Positions 54,232 to 63,328 of a stretch of 64,000 bases of DNA are shown here, piece after piece. This stretch comes from Candidatus Formimonas warabiya (GTDB lineage Bacteria; Bacillota; Dehalobacteriia; Dehalobacteriales; Dehalobacteriaceae): the NCBI RefSeq assembly GCF_002777255.1, contig NZ_CP017634.1, positions 5,716,903 to 5,780,902 on the forward strand, given 5' to 3'. The translations under genes were made by a program, and so were the position numbers. Position 1 is the stretch's first letter, and each line of letters begins with the position of its first letter. Below the pieces are notes generated by a model. It saw nothing but the letters and a program-made list of their open reading frames with translations, was not told the origin of the DNA and searched no databases.

Positions 54232-54320
54232 AGAATAAATTCAATCACATAATAAATATATCAGTGTAATTGAAAAAATGTATTTACAATGATATTAAAT
54301 ATGATAAAATATAATTGAAA
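54232..54320 (+). promoter_or_regulatory. Promoter of the NCS2 permease gene, near-duplicate of the one at 52592
   Basis: -35 TTTACA (54283-54288) and -10 TAAAAT (54305-54310), 16-base spacer, in the same motif setting as the upstream MFS promoter. The start would be near 54317, leaving a leader of about 200 bases. Confidence 0.7.
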
Positions 54321-54517
54321 CTAAAATTAAAATACTATTCAGATAAATAGAACTTTGACTATAAGATAAATCCAAGTACAAATGACACAATCAGAAATGA
54401 CATCACGGGTTCAGATCAGACGAAAGGAGGTAAATCCGGCAAGTTCGTTTGTGGGTTAAACATCAGGGTGTTGATGATCCCCCGCGGGGACATTAAAAAA
54501 GAAAGAAGGAATTAAGC
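54321..54517 (+). other. Long leader of the NCS2 permease with possible short open frame
   Basis: About 200 bases. A 25-codon frame (54382-54459, MTQSEMTSRVQIRRKEVNPA at the start) has a poor ribosome site. An unused strong AAAGGAGGT site lies at 54424-54432, and a CCCCGCGGGG palindrome near 54480-54490. I do not recognise a purine riboswitch. Confidence 0.35.
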
Positions 54518-55888
54518 ATGGAATTAAAAGAAAGCTTATTTACCAAGTCGCCCCTTCAGGTTCGCATTGAGCAGAAGCTTTCCTTGCCTGAGAACATTAC
54601 CTTCGGATTGCAGCACCTGCTTGGATTAACCGGGATCTGGATTTTTCCCGGGCTGATTGGTCTAGCCCTAGGCCTGGATTCCCAAACAGTGGGTTATATT
54701 GTACAAGTTTGTTTTATTACTACGGGACTGGTAACTATTCTGCAGTCTAGTCAACTGCTCCGTCTGCCTGTGGTCCAAGGCCCTACGGCGGCATTTTTTG
54801 TGGCCATCATGTCCACCGGGAAAAATTTGGGTCTGGGGATCGCCTATGGTTCCCTTACCGTGGCGGGAATCATCTTTATGGCATTATCCTTTCCCTTTAA
54901 AAAGTATGGGATCATTGGCCACCTGGTAAAGTTCATCAATCCGCCAGTCGTGTTTGGCAGTTTGTTGGTGATTATCGGGGCCCAATTAGCCAATATCGGT
55001 GTATCAAACTGGTTTGGGCAGCCTGGCGCCCTGGGCTACCCGGGATTTAACCTTGCCGCCGCTCTGATCACCATTATGGCAATTTTGCTTTTCATGGTCT
55101 TTGGGGGCAACTCTATTTTACGCAGAGGAGCCATCTTGTGGGGAATCATCATTGGCACCGTTTTCTGTGCCATATTCGGAAAATTTGATGCTGCCGCTGT
55201 GGCCCAGGCGCCCATCCTTAGTCTGCCTAAAATATACCCGTTTGGGTTCGGCGTGAATGGGGGGATTGTCTTGCTTATGTGCATTGCCTTCCTACATGCG
55301 ACGGGAGAAGCGATGGGTATGTATACCCTCCTCACCGGGTGGGATGGGCAAAACTTGACACCGGAACGGGTCAACAGGGGGATATTCGGGGAGGTGTTAG
55401 GGTGCACAGTGGGAGCGATTTTTGGCGGTATTGCCACTACTTCTTATCCGGAAAATATCGGTATTATTCGCATATCGGGTATCGGCAGCCGTTATGTGAC
55501 GCTGACGGCAGGGATCCTGTCCGTGATTCTTGGTTTACTACCCAAAATTGGCGTGTTGATTGCCGTGATCCCCGGATCCGTATTAGCCGGAGCTTCTACC
55601 ATCCTTTTCGGGGTCATTGCCTACAGCGGTATTCAAATATTATCTGCAGTGGATTGGGACGAGTTAAACCTGGCCGTGGCCGCGACTGCCTTTATCATTG
55701 CCCTGGGGACCATGTTCCTGCCCGCCGATATTGTGAATATGCTTCCCCTCTCTGCCCAGATTATCCTGACCCAGCCCATGCTGGTTGGCATCATCTTATT
55801 AATCTCTCTCAATGTGATCATCAACATGCTCATTCGCCCTTATCTCCAACGAAAAAATGACCCGGTTTGTAAAGTTGCCGCGAATTAA
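54518..55888 (+). CDS. NCS2-family nucleobase permease
   Basis: 456 residues, fourteen-helix topology of the uracil/xanthine/urate permease family. FGLQHLLGL near 29-37 carries the conserved QH, PVVQGPTAAFF near 88-98 the substrate loop, FLHATGEAMGMYT near 256-268 the key glutamate region, and TTSYPENIGIIRISGIGSR near 306-324 the late signature. It imports a purine or pyrimidine-like base with protons or sodium. AGAAAGAAGGAATT ribosome site. With the NCS1 permease 12 kb upstream this makes two nucleobase-type carriers in one catabolic island. Confidence 0.9.
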   Translation: MELKESLFTKSPLQVRIEQKLSLPENITFGLQHLLGLTGIWIFPGLIGLALGLDSQTVGYIVQVCFITTGLVTILQSSQLLRLPVVQGPTAAFFVAIMSTGKNLGLGIAYGSLTVAGIIFMALSFPFKKYGIIGHLVKFINPPVVFGSLLVIIGAQLANIGVSNWFGQPGALGYPGFNLAAALITIMAILLFMVFGGNSILRRGAILWGIIIGTVFCAIFGKFDAAAVAQAPILSLPKIYPFGFGVNGGIVLLMCIAFLHATGEAMGMYTLLTGWDGQNLTPERVNRGIFGEVLGCTVGAIFGGIATTSYPENIGIIRISGIGSRYVTLTAGILSVILGLLPKIGVLIAVIPGSVLAGASTILFGVIAYSGIQILSAVDWDELNLAVAATAFIIALGTMFLPADIVNMLPLSAQIILTQPMLVGIILLISLNVIINMLIRPYLQRKNDPVCKVAAN

Positions 55889-55932
55889 CGGACGATATGC
55901 ACCTGCGAATAAATAAAAAGGAGCACAGGATC

Positions 55933-56619
55933 ATGGACGCTTACTTTAACAGGGTTAAAAAATCAATTACCGACAAACAAATTTACGACTTGTTTCTTGA
56001 TGTCCGTAAGACAGCTGTGGTCACCATTGATATGCACCGGGGACACCTGGATCAGGATCCGGGGTGTCCCTGCCCGTCCCCAAGGGCAAGGGAAATCGTG
56101 CCGCCATTGAACTCTTTTAATGACGCCTGCCGTCAGCTGGGCATACCGATCATCCACGTGCGCTCTGTCCTGCGCAAAGACGGCTCTGATGATATCAAAG
56201 GGAACATCAGCGCTTGGCGGTTGTTGTTTCCCCAGACGGTAGGGCCGATCCCGGGATCATGTGACCATGCGTTGGAAGGGACGAAGTGGAATGAATTTGT
56301 GATCGCGGTCAAAGAAGACGACTATATCGTAAATGGCAAAAAAAGGTTGAGCGCCTTCTATCCCACGGACCTGGAGTTGCTTTTGCGCAACATCAGGAAG
56401 GATACTTTGGTTTTAACAGGAACGATGATTGACTGTTGTGTTCTGAACACGGCATTTGACGGGGCCAACCGGGATTTCCGGATCGTTGTGCCGCGGGATT
56501 TGTGCCGGGGTTTTGCAGAATTGGAAGAGCCGGCTTTGCAGATTATTTCTTTACATTTAGGATTAGTGGTCGATTCATCAGATTTGTTGCATCAATGGCA
56601 GCAACAAATTAGGCAGTAA
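55933..56619 (+). CDS. Isochorismatase-like cysteine hydrolase (N-carbamoylsarcosine amidase type)
   Basis: 228 residues. The catalytic triad is visible: Asp in TIDMHRGHLD near residue 36, Lys in NGKKRLSAFYPTDLELLLR near 134-136, and Cys in TGTMIDCCVLNTAFDG near 177-178. The fold covers isochorismatase, nicotinamidase and N-carbamoylsarcosine amidase; the HRGH and late LCRGFAELEE features and the catabolic setting favour an amidase on a carbamoyl or cyclic amide. ATG at 55933 follows AAAAGGAGCAC. It sits right after the NCS2 permease, suggesting the imported ring is opened and then cut here. Confidence 0.8.
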   Translation: MDAYFNRVKKSITDKQIYDLFLDVRKTAVVTIDMHRGHLDQDPGCPCPSPRAREIVPPLNSFNDACRQLGIPIIHVRSVLRKDGSDDIKGNISAWRLLFPQTVGPIPGSCDHALEGTKWNEFVIAVKEDDYIVNGKKRLSAFYPTDLELLLRNIRKDTLVLTGTMIDCCVLNTAFDGANRDFRIVVPRDLCRGFAELEEPALQIISLHLGLVVDSSDLLHQWQQQIRQ

Positions 56620-56770
56620 AGGCTTTACAGAAAAATATGGTGATTAATGCTGGGAATAGCGGTTTTAGAAACCTAGGAATAGATCATATGACAGGAATTG
56701 GCGTGGTTGCATGTTTGTTGGGCAGGTAAAATTTGTGATCCGCTGATGAAAACAAAATGGGGGTATCTTT

Positions 56771-57637
56771 ATGGATAATATTGTTTTCGGTATTGTCACA
56801 GGCAGTATTATTCTCTTGGGCGCGGTAGGATTTTCTATGACATTGAAAGCAGAGAACTTTATTAATATTGCCCATGGACAAATGCTGCTGCTGGGTGCTT
56901 ACATAACCCTTTTTTTGAATCAGTATTTGGGACTGCTGATTGCCGCTCCTCTTTCCATATTGCTGGTAGGTTTCATGGGAGTAGCTATTTACCGGTGTTT
57001 CTACCGGCCGGTAAAGTCGAAAGGCATCATGGTATTGCTCTTCACTTCCGTCGGCTTGTCCTATGCGATTAACGGCATCGTTGGAGCCGTGGCCGGCACA
57101 AAGACCTATGCTTATGATATCCCTAACGTGCGGGCATTTCTGATCGGCGGTGAACCGTTAATCACACCCTATGAATTGGCTATCGTCATAGCGGCTGTTT
57201 GCTCTGCCTTGGGCCTGCACTTTTTTTTGGTTAAAACGAAGATTGGTAAGGCCATCCGGGCTGTTGCCGAGAATTATGACCTGTCCAGAGTCCGGGGGAT
57301 TAACACCGTAAGGACCTCTAATTACGTCTGGTTTATTGCCTCCTGTTTTGCCGGTTTGGCCGGGGTCTTTTCCGGAGTAATCGGTTCCTTGCATCTAGGC
57401 CTGGGTTGGTACCAAATTCTGATTATCCTTTCCGCTACAGTTTTAGGCGGATTGGGAAGCATCTATGGCGTGATGCTGGCTGCCGTCATTATTGGGTTAA
57501 GCATGGAACTGAGTGTTTTGATCATACCTTCCTATTACCGTACGGCGATTGCTTTTGTATTTATTATTATTGTGCTGTTAATTAAACCGGATGGATTACA
57601 AAGCTTATGGACCAAGTCATCGAAAAGAGTAGCGTAA
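56771..57637 (+). CDS. livH: Branched-chain-type ABC importer permease LivH
   Basis: 288-residue membrane permease. It starts ITGSIILLGAVGFSMTLKAENFINIAHGQMLLLGAYI in pattern, the family's N-terminal helix and NxAHG motif. The ATPase-contact loop AVAENYDLSRVRGINT (about 166-181) and the LSATVLGGLGSIYGVMLAAVI segment near 221-241 complete it. First gene of a five-gene importer. GGGGG ribosome site before ATG. A 150-base gap separates it from the hydrolase gene, without a clear promoter. Confidence 0.92.
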   Translation: MDNIVFGIVTGSIILLGAVGFSMTLKAENFINIAHGQMLLLGAYITLFLNQYLGLLIAAPLSILLVGFMGVAIYRCFYRPVKSKGIMVLLFTSVGLSYAINGIVGAVAGTKTYAYDIPNVRAFLIGGEPLITPYELAIVIAAVCSALGLHFFLVKTKIGKAIRAVAENYDLSRVRGINTVRTSNYVWFIASCFAGLAGVFSGVIGSLHLGLGWYQILIILSATVLGGLGSIYGVMLAAVIIGLSMELSVLIIPSYYRTAIAFVFIIIVLLIKPDGLQSLWTKSSKRVA

Positions 57638-57656
57638 AAAGGAGGGAGATGTGGCG

Positions 57657-58586
57657 ATGTCGGGATTTTTATTATTTATGGTTTCTATTTTAGGATTGGC
57701 AATGATCTACGCGGTAGTAGCTCTTGCCCTTAACCTGGAAGCCGGCGTGGACGGATTATGGGATTTGGGCATTGTTTCTTTCTTTGGGGTGGGTGCCTAT
57801 GTCTACACCATTATGACCATCGGACCTCCCGATGCCCACCAGAAATACTTATTCGGTTTTGGCCTGCCGATCTGGGCCGGTGTGCTGGCCGCAGGAGTGA
57901 TGGGCGCTTTGATCGCCTATTTGATTGGGTTGCCTTCTCTGAAACTAAGGAATGAATATTTTTTGATTACCACATTTGCTTTCGCAGAAGTAATCCGGCA
58001 GGTTTTAACGAATGAGGCCTGGCTGACCAACGGTGTGGCCGGAATCTACCGGATGCCTCAACCCTTTAAGGCTTACTTTGCTCCCTCCGCTTATCCGTAT
58101 ATTCTTCTCCTCATCCTTCTGACAGCCGTATTAGTTGTTTACTTTATCGTGCAACGGTTGACAGCCTCTTCATTTGGCCGTTCATTAAAAGCGCTGCGGG
58201 AAAATGAAGCGCTGGCAATGACTGCCGGGATCAGTCCCTATCGTTTTCATATCCGGTCATTCGTGATCGCCGGTTTTTTTGCCGGCGTGGCCGGGGCCTT
58301 TTATGTCTGGTACAACACCGTGGTGATCCCGGCCCAGTTTAGCTCCGATATCACTTTCTTCGCTTGGATGGCCATTGTCATTGGCGGCATGGGCAACAAT
58401 ATTGGCGTGATCGTGGGCTCGATCGTTTTTGTTTTGGTGGGAGAACTGATGCGGTTTTTGCATGTTTCCAGTGATATGGCCGTTAGGCTTGCCTCGTTGA
58501 AGCTTGCTTTTATTGGCATGATTCTGATCGCTATTTTGAGATGGCGTCCGGAGGGTATTTTTCCTGAGCGCAAAGCAAAGTTTTAA
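57657..58586 (+). CDS. livM: Branched-chain-type ABC importer permease LivM
   Basis: 309-residue second permease. ALNLEAGVDGLWDLGIVSFFGVGAY near 23-47 is the LivM motif, RNEYFLITTFAFAEVIRQ near 97-114, and SFGRSLKALRENEALAMTAGI near 174-194 is the ATPase-contact loop. ATG at 57657 is eight bases after GGAGGGAG, preferred to the GTG two codons earlier. Follows livH closely. Confidence 0.92.
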   Translation: MSGFLLFMVSILGLAMIYAVVALALNLEAGVDGLWDLGIVSFFGVGAYVYTIMTIGPPDAHQKYLFGFGLPIWAGVLAAGVMGALIAYLIGLPSLKLRNEYFLITTFAFAEVIRQVLTNEAWLTNGVAGIYRMPQPFKAYFAPSAYPYILLLILLTAVLVVYFIVQRLTASSFGRSLKALRENEALAMTAGISPYRFHIRSFVIAGFFAGVAGAFYVWYNTVVIPAQFSSDITFFAWMAIVIGGMGNNIGVIVGSIVFVLVGELMRFLHVSSDMAVRLASLKLAFIGMILIAILRWRPEGIFPERKAKF

Positions 58587-58624
58587 GATTTGTCAAAGAC
58601 CATTTGAATTTTGGAGGGTTGCTC

Positions 58625-59404
58625 ATGTTAGAGGTGCAAAACGCCAAAAAGTATTTCGGTGGGGTCAAGGCGGTAGATGACGTTTCGTTAACCGTGAAAA
58701 GAGGCAGCATTACGGGTTTAATCGGGGCAAACGGGGCCGGTAAGACCACCCTGTTCAATGTGATCAGCGGCTTTTGTTCTTTGGACGGCGGAAAGATCTT
58801 TTACCAGGGAGAGAGTATTGGTAATCTACCGCCCTATGTGATCGCTGGCAAGGGCATTGTCAGGACATTTCAAACCCCGAAAGGATTTCCCAAGATGACG
58901 GTCATGGAAAACATGCTGGTATTTGTTAAAGATAAGAATTCGGGAATTTGGCCGGCAATTTCCGCGCGGAAGAAAATAGCGCAGCGGGAACAAGAATATG
59001 TGTTAAAAGCCCGTGAGATTCTGAATCATATCGGCATGGAAAATAAAGAGAATTCCTGGGTTTCGGAGTTAAGCGCCGGAGAATTAAAATTGTTGGAATT
59101 CGTCCGGCCGCTGATGGCGGAACCGCAAGTGTTTCTGCTTGATGAACCGGCGGCAGGGATCAACCCGGCTAACCTTTGCGGCCTGATTGACCTGATTCAG
59201 GGCTTGAGCCGGCGGGGGTATACCTTTTTGATCGTTGATCACAACCTAAAATTCATTATGTCTATTTGCGATTTTATCTATGTCATGGCGGACGGCAGGC
59301 TCATCTGCAGCGGGGTACCGGAAGAAGTTGCCCATGATGAGCGGGTGATCGAAAGCTATATTGGCAAAAAAGGGACAGGAGAAGAGGCGTGTTTTCCTGC
59401 CTGA
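58625..59404 (+). CDS. livG: Branched-chain-type ABC importer ATPase LivG
   Basis: 259 residues. Walker A GANGAGKTTLFNVI near 36-49, signature LSAGELKLLEFVRPL near 146-160, Walker B VFLLDEPAAGINP near 168-180, and the long GVVRTFQ-type insert (GKGIVRTFQTPKGFPKMTVMENML) seen in LivG. ATG at 58625 follows TTGGAGGG. Confidence 0.93.
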   Translation: MLEVQNAKKYFGGVKAVDDVSLTVKRGSITGLIGANGAGKTTLFNVISGFCSLDGGKIFYQGESIGNLPPYVIAGKGIVRTFQTPKGFPKMTVMENMLVFVKDKNSGIWPAISARKKIAQREQEYVLKAREILNHIGMENKENSWVSELSAGELKLLEFVRPLMAEPQVFLLDEPAAGINPANLCGLIDLIQGLSRRGYTFLIVDHNLKFIMSICDFIYVMADGRLICSGVPEEVAHDERVIESYIGKKGTGEEACFPA

Positions 59405-59564
59405 AATGGTGTGAACAGCCCAGCGGTTCAGGTCAGGGGGAGATATTTCCCGGGTGTTGGAAACTAAGGAGAAGTGAGTCGGGGAGGAGGCGAGGATTCG
59501 TTTTCAGATTAAGGGAAGGGATAAAAGGGGGAACGGAAATAGAAATAAGAAGGGGGAAAACAAA

Positions 59565-60854
59565 GTGAAAAACTTGGGCAAACCGATGGTTATTCTCACA
59601 CTGTTACTGGCTTTTGCACTTGGAGGGTGTAGTCAACAGCAGAACCCGGGGGACGCAGGCTCTGAAGAATCAGGTCAAGAAGAGCCGTCCCAAACCCCCG
59701 GCGAGGTCGCCTTTGGTTTTTCTGCGGGATTTACCGGTGATATGGCTCCTTGGGCGGAAGCGATACATAAAGGTGGTCTCGTTGCAATCGATGAAATTAA
59801 TGCCACTGGGGGGATCCTGGGGAAAAAGGTAGTTGTGTACACGGAGGACAATAAGAGTGTTGTGGAGGGGAGTGTCCAGGCGGCTACCAAACTGGTGAAT
59901 GTGAATAAAGTCAGCGTTATTATTGGGCCGGAATCAGACCCGATTATGGCTTTAGCGGATTTTGCCGTGGATAATAAGGTGCCCATCATCTCCTCATCGG
60001 CAGGTACTTCTGCCTTAGATGAAGCCGGCGGCAAGGGGAGATACCTTTACCGGACCAATACCGGTGACTCCTTTATCGGCATTTGTGAGGCAAAAGTGGC
60101 AAAAGATGCCTTGGGTTTCGACAAGGCGGTGATCCTGCACGAAAACACGGAAGGGAGCACCAGCGCAGCCGAAGCGTTTCAGCAGAATTTTACCAGGTTC
60201 GGGGGGACTATTCTGGATACGGTGGTGCTCAGCTCCAAGCAATCAACATACAGCAGCGAACTGAAAAAAGCCTTTAGCACCAAGCCGCCCTTTGTTTATT
60301 TTTCTACCGGACAGGTGGTGGCGAATATCGCTTTAAAGGAAATCTATCAAAAAGGTGAAACTGCCAAGATTCTGGGCACCACCGAATTGCAAAACGACGA
60401 TTTGATCAAGGCGACGAAAAATGCCTCTATTGGCCTGCTGTCCATCCATGTGGTGGAAAAAGAAGACAGCCAAGGCTGGACCCGGTTTAGCGAATTGTAT
60501 CAAAAAAAATATCAGGAAAAGCCCATGGCAGGCTATTATCAGTCCAATACCTATGATGCGGTAATCTTAGCCGCTTTGGCCATGGAAGCTGCCCAGGACA
60601 CTTCCGGCGCAGCTGTGGACAACTATCTCACCCAAGTATCAGGACCGCCTGGGGTGAAAGTGTATTCTTTTGAGGAAGGCGTAAAGGAACTCCGGGCCGG
60701 AAATGACATCGACTATGAAGGGGCGTCAGGTCCCGTTGACTTCAATGAGTTTGGAAATGTGAGCGCGCCGGCTGTGGCGATTATGGAAGTGAATGATCAG
60801 CTGCACTGGGTAGATAAAGAAGTACTTGATTCCAGCAATTTCCCGGCAAAATAA
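59565..60854 (+). CDS. livK: Amino-acid/amide-type substrate-binding lipoprotein
   Basis: 429 residues. A lipoprotein signal (residues 1-22, lipobox LGGC with Cys22) is followed by a Glu/Gln/Pro-rich linker and the periplasmic-binding fold (from about 42): FGFSAGFTGDMAPWAEAIHKG, VNKVSVIIGPESDPIMAL, and APAVAIMEVND near the end. It should catch the substrate outside the cell and deliver it to LivHM. Relatives bind branched-chain amino acids, urea, amides or aromatic acids, so specificity cannot be named. GTG start after AAGAAGGGGGAAA. The 160-base gap before it (59405-59564) holds no gene. Confidence 0.92.
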   Translation: MKNLGKPMVILTLLLAFALGGCSQQQNPGDAGSEESGQEEPSQTPGEVAFGFSAGFTGDMAPWAEAIHKGGLVAIDEINATGGILGKKVVVYTEDNKSVVEGSVQAATKLVNVNKVSVIIGPESDPIMALADFAVDNKVPIISSSAGTSALDEAGGKGRYLYRTNTGDSFIGICEAKVAKDALGFDKAVILHENTEGSTSAAEAFQQNFTRFGGTILDTVVLSSKQSTYSSELKKAFSTKPPFVYFSTGQVVANIALKEIYQKGETAKILGTTELQNDDLIKATKNASIGLLSIHVVEKEDSQGWTRFSELYQKKYQEKPMAGYYQSNTYDAVILAALAMEAAQDTSGAAVDNYLTQVSGPPGVKVYSFEEGVKELRAGNDIDYEGASGPVDFNEFGNVSAPAVAIMEVNDQLHWVDKEVLDSSNFPAK

Positions 60855-60866
60855 CGCCTGAAGCAT

Positions 60867-60905
60867 GCTGTCTGCCTGCCCCTGCGCAAAGGGAAGGCAG
60901 ACAGC
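60867..60905 (+). other. Strong hairpin between the binding-protein and LivF genes
   Basis: GCTGTCTGCCT pairs with AGGCAGACAGC, with further CCC/GGG pairing inside. There is no T-run, so it is more likely an mRNA-stabilising stem that raises binding-protein output than a full terminator. Confidence 0.55.
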
Positions 60906-60934
60906 GATAATAATCAAATGGGAGGGAGCTTGTT

Positions 60935-61669
60935 TTGACGCAGCATGGATGTACGGAAAATATGCTAGAGATTAAGGGGCTTATGGCAGGATATGGCAAG
61001 CTTACCGTTTTGCACGATATCAATCTCACGGTGCAAAAGGGCTCTCTAACGGCCATTGTTGGACCTAACGGAGCGGGCAAGACCACTTTAATGAACAGCA
61101 TTCTCCATGTGAATCAGATTATGAAGGGCGAAATCCTCTATAATGGTAAAACCATCAGCGCGATGGAACCCCATGAGATTGCCGCAATGGGAATTGGCTA
61201 TGTCCCCCAAGCCCGTAACGTATTTCCAGGAATGACTGTCGAGGAAAATCTGGACATGGGAACTTATTTATCAGATCCCCATGCAGACACAAAAAAAATG
61301 ATTGAAGCAATCTATACCGCATTTCCCAGGTTAAAGGAACGAAAAAAACAGAAAGCAAGTACCCTCAGTGGGGGAGAACGGCAAATGCTGGCCTTAGGGT
61401 CGGTGCTGCTGCTGAAACCGGAGTTGTTAATTCTTGATGAACCGATCACCGGGTTAGCTCCCCAAATTGTCACGGAACTGATCGAGAGTATCATGCAGAT
61501 CAAAGAACAAGGAACCACCTTGCTTTGGGTCGTTGAGGAGAACCCGATGCAAATACTTCCTTTGTCCGATATTGTTTACGTCATGGATGGCGGTACGATT
61601 AAAACAAAGAAAACAGGAATGGAATTTGTCGGGGCGCCTGATTTTATGGAAATGTTCCTGGGCAATTAA
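60935..61669 (+). CDS. livF: Branched-chain-type ABC importer ATPase LivF
   Basis: 244 residues. Walker A GPNGAGKTTLMNSI near 45-58, the GIGYVPQARNVFPGMTVEENL segment near 87-107, signature LSGGERQML near 145-153 and Walker B LLILDEPITGL near 167-177. Start is probably the TTG at 60935, eight bases after GGGAGGGA; the ATG at 60962 lacks a ribosome site. It completes the importer; no terminator is visible before the next methyltransferase gene. Confidence 0.93.
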   Translation: MTQHGCTENMLEIKGLMAGYGKLTVLHDINLTVQKGSLTAIVGPNGAGKTTLMNSILHVNQIMKGEILYNGKTISAMEPHEIAAMGIGYVPQARNVFPGMTVEENLDMGTYLSDPHADTKKMIEAIYTAFPRLKERKKQKASTLSGGERQMLALGSVLLLKPELLILDEPITGLAPQIVTELIESIMQIKEQGTTLLWVVEENPMQILPLSDIVYVMDGGTIKTKKTGMEFVGAPDFMEMFLGN

Positions 61670-61761
61670 TGGAACAGGCCAACTTGATTCCGGGATTCAG
61701 GGTCGGGACGGAATCGTTAGTGAGGATAAAAAAGATGATTTGATGATAAGGAGGGAGAGGC

Positions 61762-61818
61762 ATGGGCAGGTTGTGCACTCTGAGATGGGTTGTCGGTTTG
61801 CCCCCCATTTTTAGGTAA
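61762..61818 (+). CDS. Possible 18-residue leader peptide before the third MttB-family gene
   Basis: MGRLCTLRWVVGLPPIFR with a very strong AAGGAGGGAG ribosome site eight bases before its ATG. Its 3' half overlaps a GATGGG...CCCATT stem followed by T's, which could be an attenuator. It ends 57 bases before the methyltransferase start. Real translation is suggested only by the ribosome site. Confidence 0.35.
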   Translation: MGRLCTLRWVVGLPPIFR

Positions 61819-61875
61819 GTGGCAGTCTTTGACCTTATAAATCCTAAGAAATAAACCAATAGGAGGAGATTCTAT

Positions 61876-63312
61876 ATGGCAAAGATGTTTACGAAAGTAT
61901 TAAGCAATGCTGAGGTTGGTGAGATCTACGAGAGGTCGTTAACGCTCCTGGAAAACAAGGGCGTCGTGGTTGACCACCCGGAGGCCCTGCAGCTTTTGGA
62001 CAAAGCGGGAGCCGCCGTGGACTGGAACACCAAGACTGTACGCTTTTCCCGTGCTGTCACGGAAGCTGCCCTCAAGGTAGTGCCCAAAAGCTTTTTACTT
62101 GCGGCCCATGACCCTAAATATGATCTGCCCTTTCCTGCCCCCAGACTGCCTTTTTATATTCGTCCCAATACCGGGGGGCCACATTACTTGGAGCCCGGCG
62201 GCACCCACCGGCCCATCTATCTGGAAGACGTCATAAATTGGACCCGGCTGGCCGACGCCTTGCCCCCCATCGACTTTACTTCTCTGCCCTCCACCTCCGG
62301 CCTGCCCCAGCAGAGCGTGGATGTTCATACCTATCGCACCGTGGTCGCCCATACCAACAAACATACCTGGATTCAGCCATACAGTAAAGGCAGCGTGAAA
62401 GTGATCATTAATATGGCGGCCATGCTGGCCGGGGGATACGAAAAATTGCGGGAGCGTCCTTTGATCAGTATGATTGCCTGTTCCTTGACGCCCCTGGAGT
62501 TCAAAGCCATGGACGTGGAAGTGGTACTCCAGTGCGCCAGGTACGGGGTGCCCATCTTCTGCTCCTCTTTGCCCACAGCCGGGGGCACGTCGCCTATAAC
62601 CCCGGCCGGCACCATTTTGCTGGCCAGTACCGAGGTTCTGGCCCAGGTGGTGATGGCTCAGCTGTTTCATCCGGGGAGTCCGGTTTTTGCAAACGTGATG
62701 TTGTTCTCGATGGACATGCGCAACGGGGGCTGCTTTATCCACAGCGTGGAAGCCACCCTGCAAAACGCCGGGATTATCCAGTTTATCAAGGAAGGTTACG
62801 GGATTTACACCCACACCTATGGTTTCGGCTCAGACTCCAATACCACCGACAGTCAGTGCATGATTGAGCGGGCGATGCACAGTACCCTCATTGCCGGTTC
62901 GGGAGCGAACATCCTGGGTGGGGCGGGGCAGTTGGAAGTGGCCTGCACCATTAGTCCCCTGCAATTGGTGATAGATGCGGAAATCGGCGCCATGCTTAAA
63001 CGGGAGCTGGGCGGTGTGGACGTAACCGAGGACACTTTGGCCTTGGAGGAGATTTTGAACCTGCCCCCGGGCGGGAATTTCGTGGAATCCATGCACACCC
63101 TGCGGCATTGCCGGGATAACCTGGTACCGATGAACTTCAACCGGGTTAACCGGGAAATGTGGCTCCGGGAAGGATCCAAGGACCTGACAACCAAGGCGTT
63201 AGATATGCTCAGCAGCATCATGAATCAACCGCTTCAGACTTACCGGACCATGGATCAACTGCAGCAGTTGGATCAGATGGTCAAGTCGGCGGACGTGGAA
63301 TTGAAGAAATAA
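61876..63312 (+). CDS. MttB-family methyltransferase without pyrrolysine
   Basis: 478 residues of the trimethylamine methyltransferase superfamily, distant from the pair at 36.7-39.7 kb. VLSNAEVGEIYERSLTLLENKGVVVDHPEAL (first 40 residues by feature) gives the family start, FYIRPNTGGPHYLEPGGTHRP near 95-115 and CSSLPTAGGTSPITPAGTILLAS near 234-256 are conserved barrel segments. No UAG is present; the frame runs to TAA. Such members demethylate quaternary amines like glycine betaine, proline betaine or carnitine. AGGAGGAG ribosome site. It is followed at once by its own corrinoid protein and preceded by an ABC importer that could bring in the substrate. Confidence 0.88.
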   Translation: MAKMFTKVLSNAEVGEIYERSLTLLENKGVVVDHPEALQLLDKAGAAVDWNTKTVRFSRAVTEAALKVVPKSFLLAAHDPKYDLPFPAPRLPFYIRPNTGGPHYLEPGGTHRPIYLEDVINWTRLADALPPIDFTSLPSTSGLPQQSVDVHTYRTVVAHTNKHTWIQPYSKGSVKVIINMAAMLAGGYEKLRERPLISMIACSLTPLEFKAMDVEVVLQCARYGVPIFCSSLPTAGGTSPITPAGTILLASTEVLAQVVMAQLFHPGSPVFANVMLFSMDMRNGGCFIHSVEATLQNAGIIQFIKEGYGIYTHTYGFGSDSNTTDSQCMIERAMHSTLIAGSGANILGGAGQLEVACTISPLQLVIDAEIGAMLKRELGGVDVTEDTLALEEILNLPPGGNFVESMHTLRHCRDNLVPMNFNRVNREMWLREGSKDLTTKALDMLSSIMNQPLQTYRTMDQLQQLDQMVKSADVELKK

Positions 63313-63328
63313 TGATTTTAAGGAGGTC

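Noticed and set aside
56690..56712. Sigma-54 promoter before the ABC importer (TGGCGTGGTTGCA)
   Set aside because: The spacing between the two boxes is three bases too short.
61750..61775. Second sigma-54 promoter before the third MttB-family gene (GGGCAGGTTGTGC)
   Set aside because: The GG-to-GC spacing is 10-11 bases instead of 12.
62095..62814. Minus-strand open frame of 239 codons inside the third MttB-family gene
   Set aside because: Antisense shadow with a composition rich in Gly, His and Gln, and no ribosome site.
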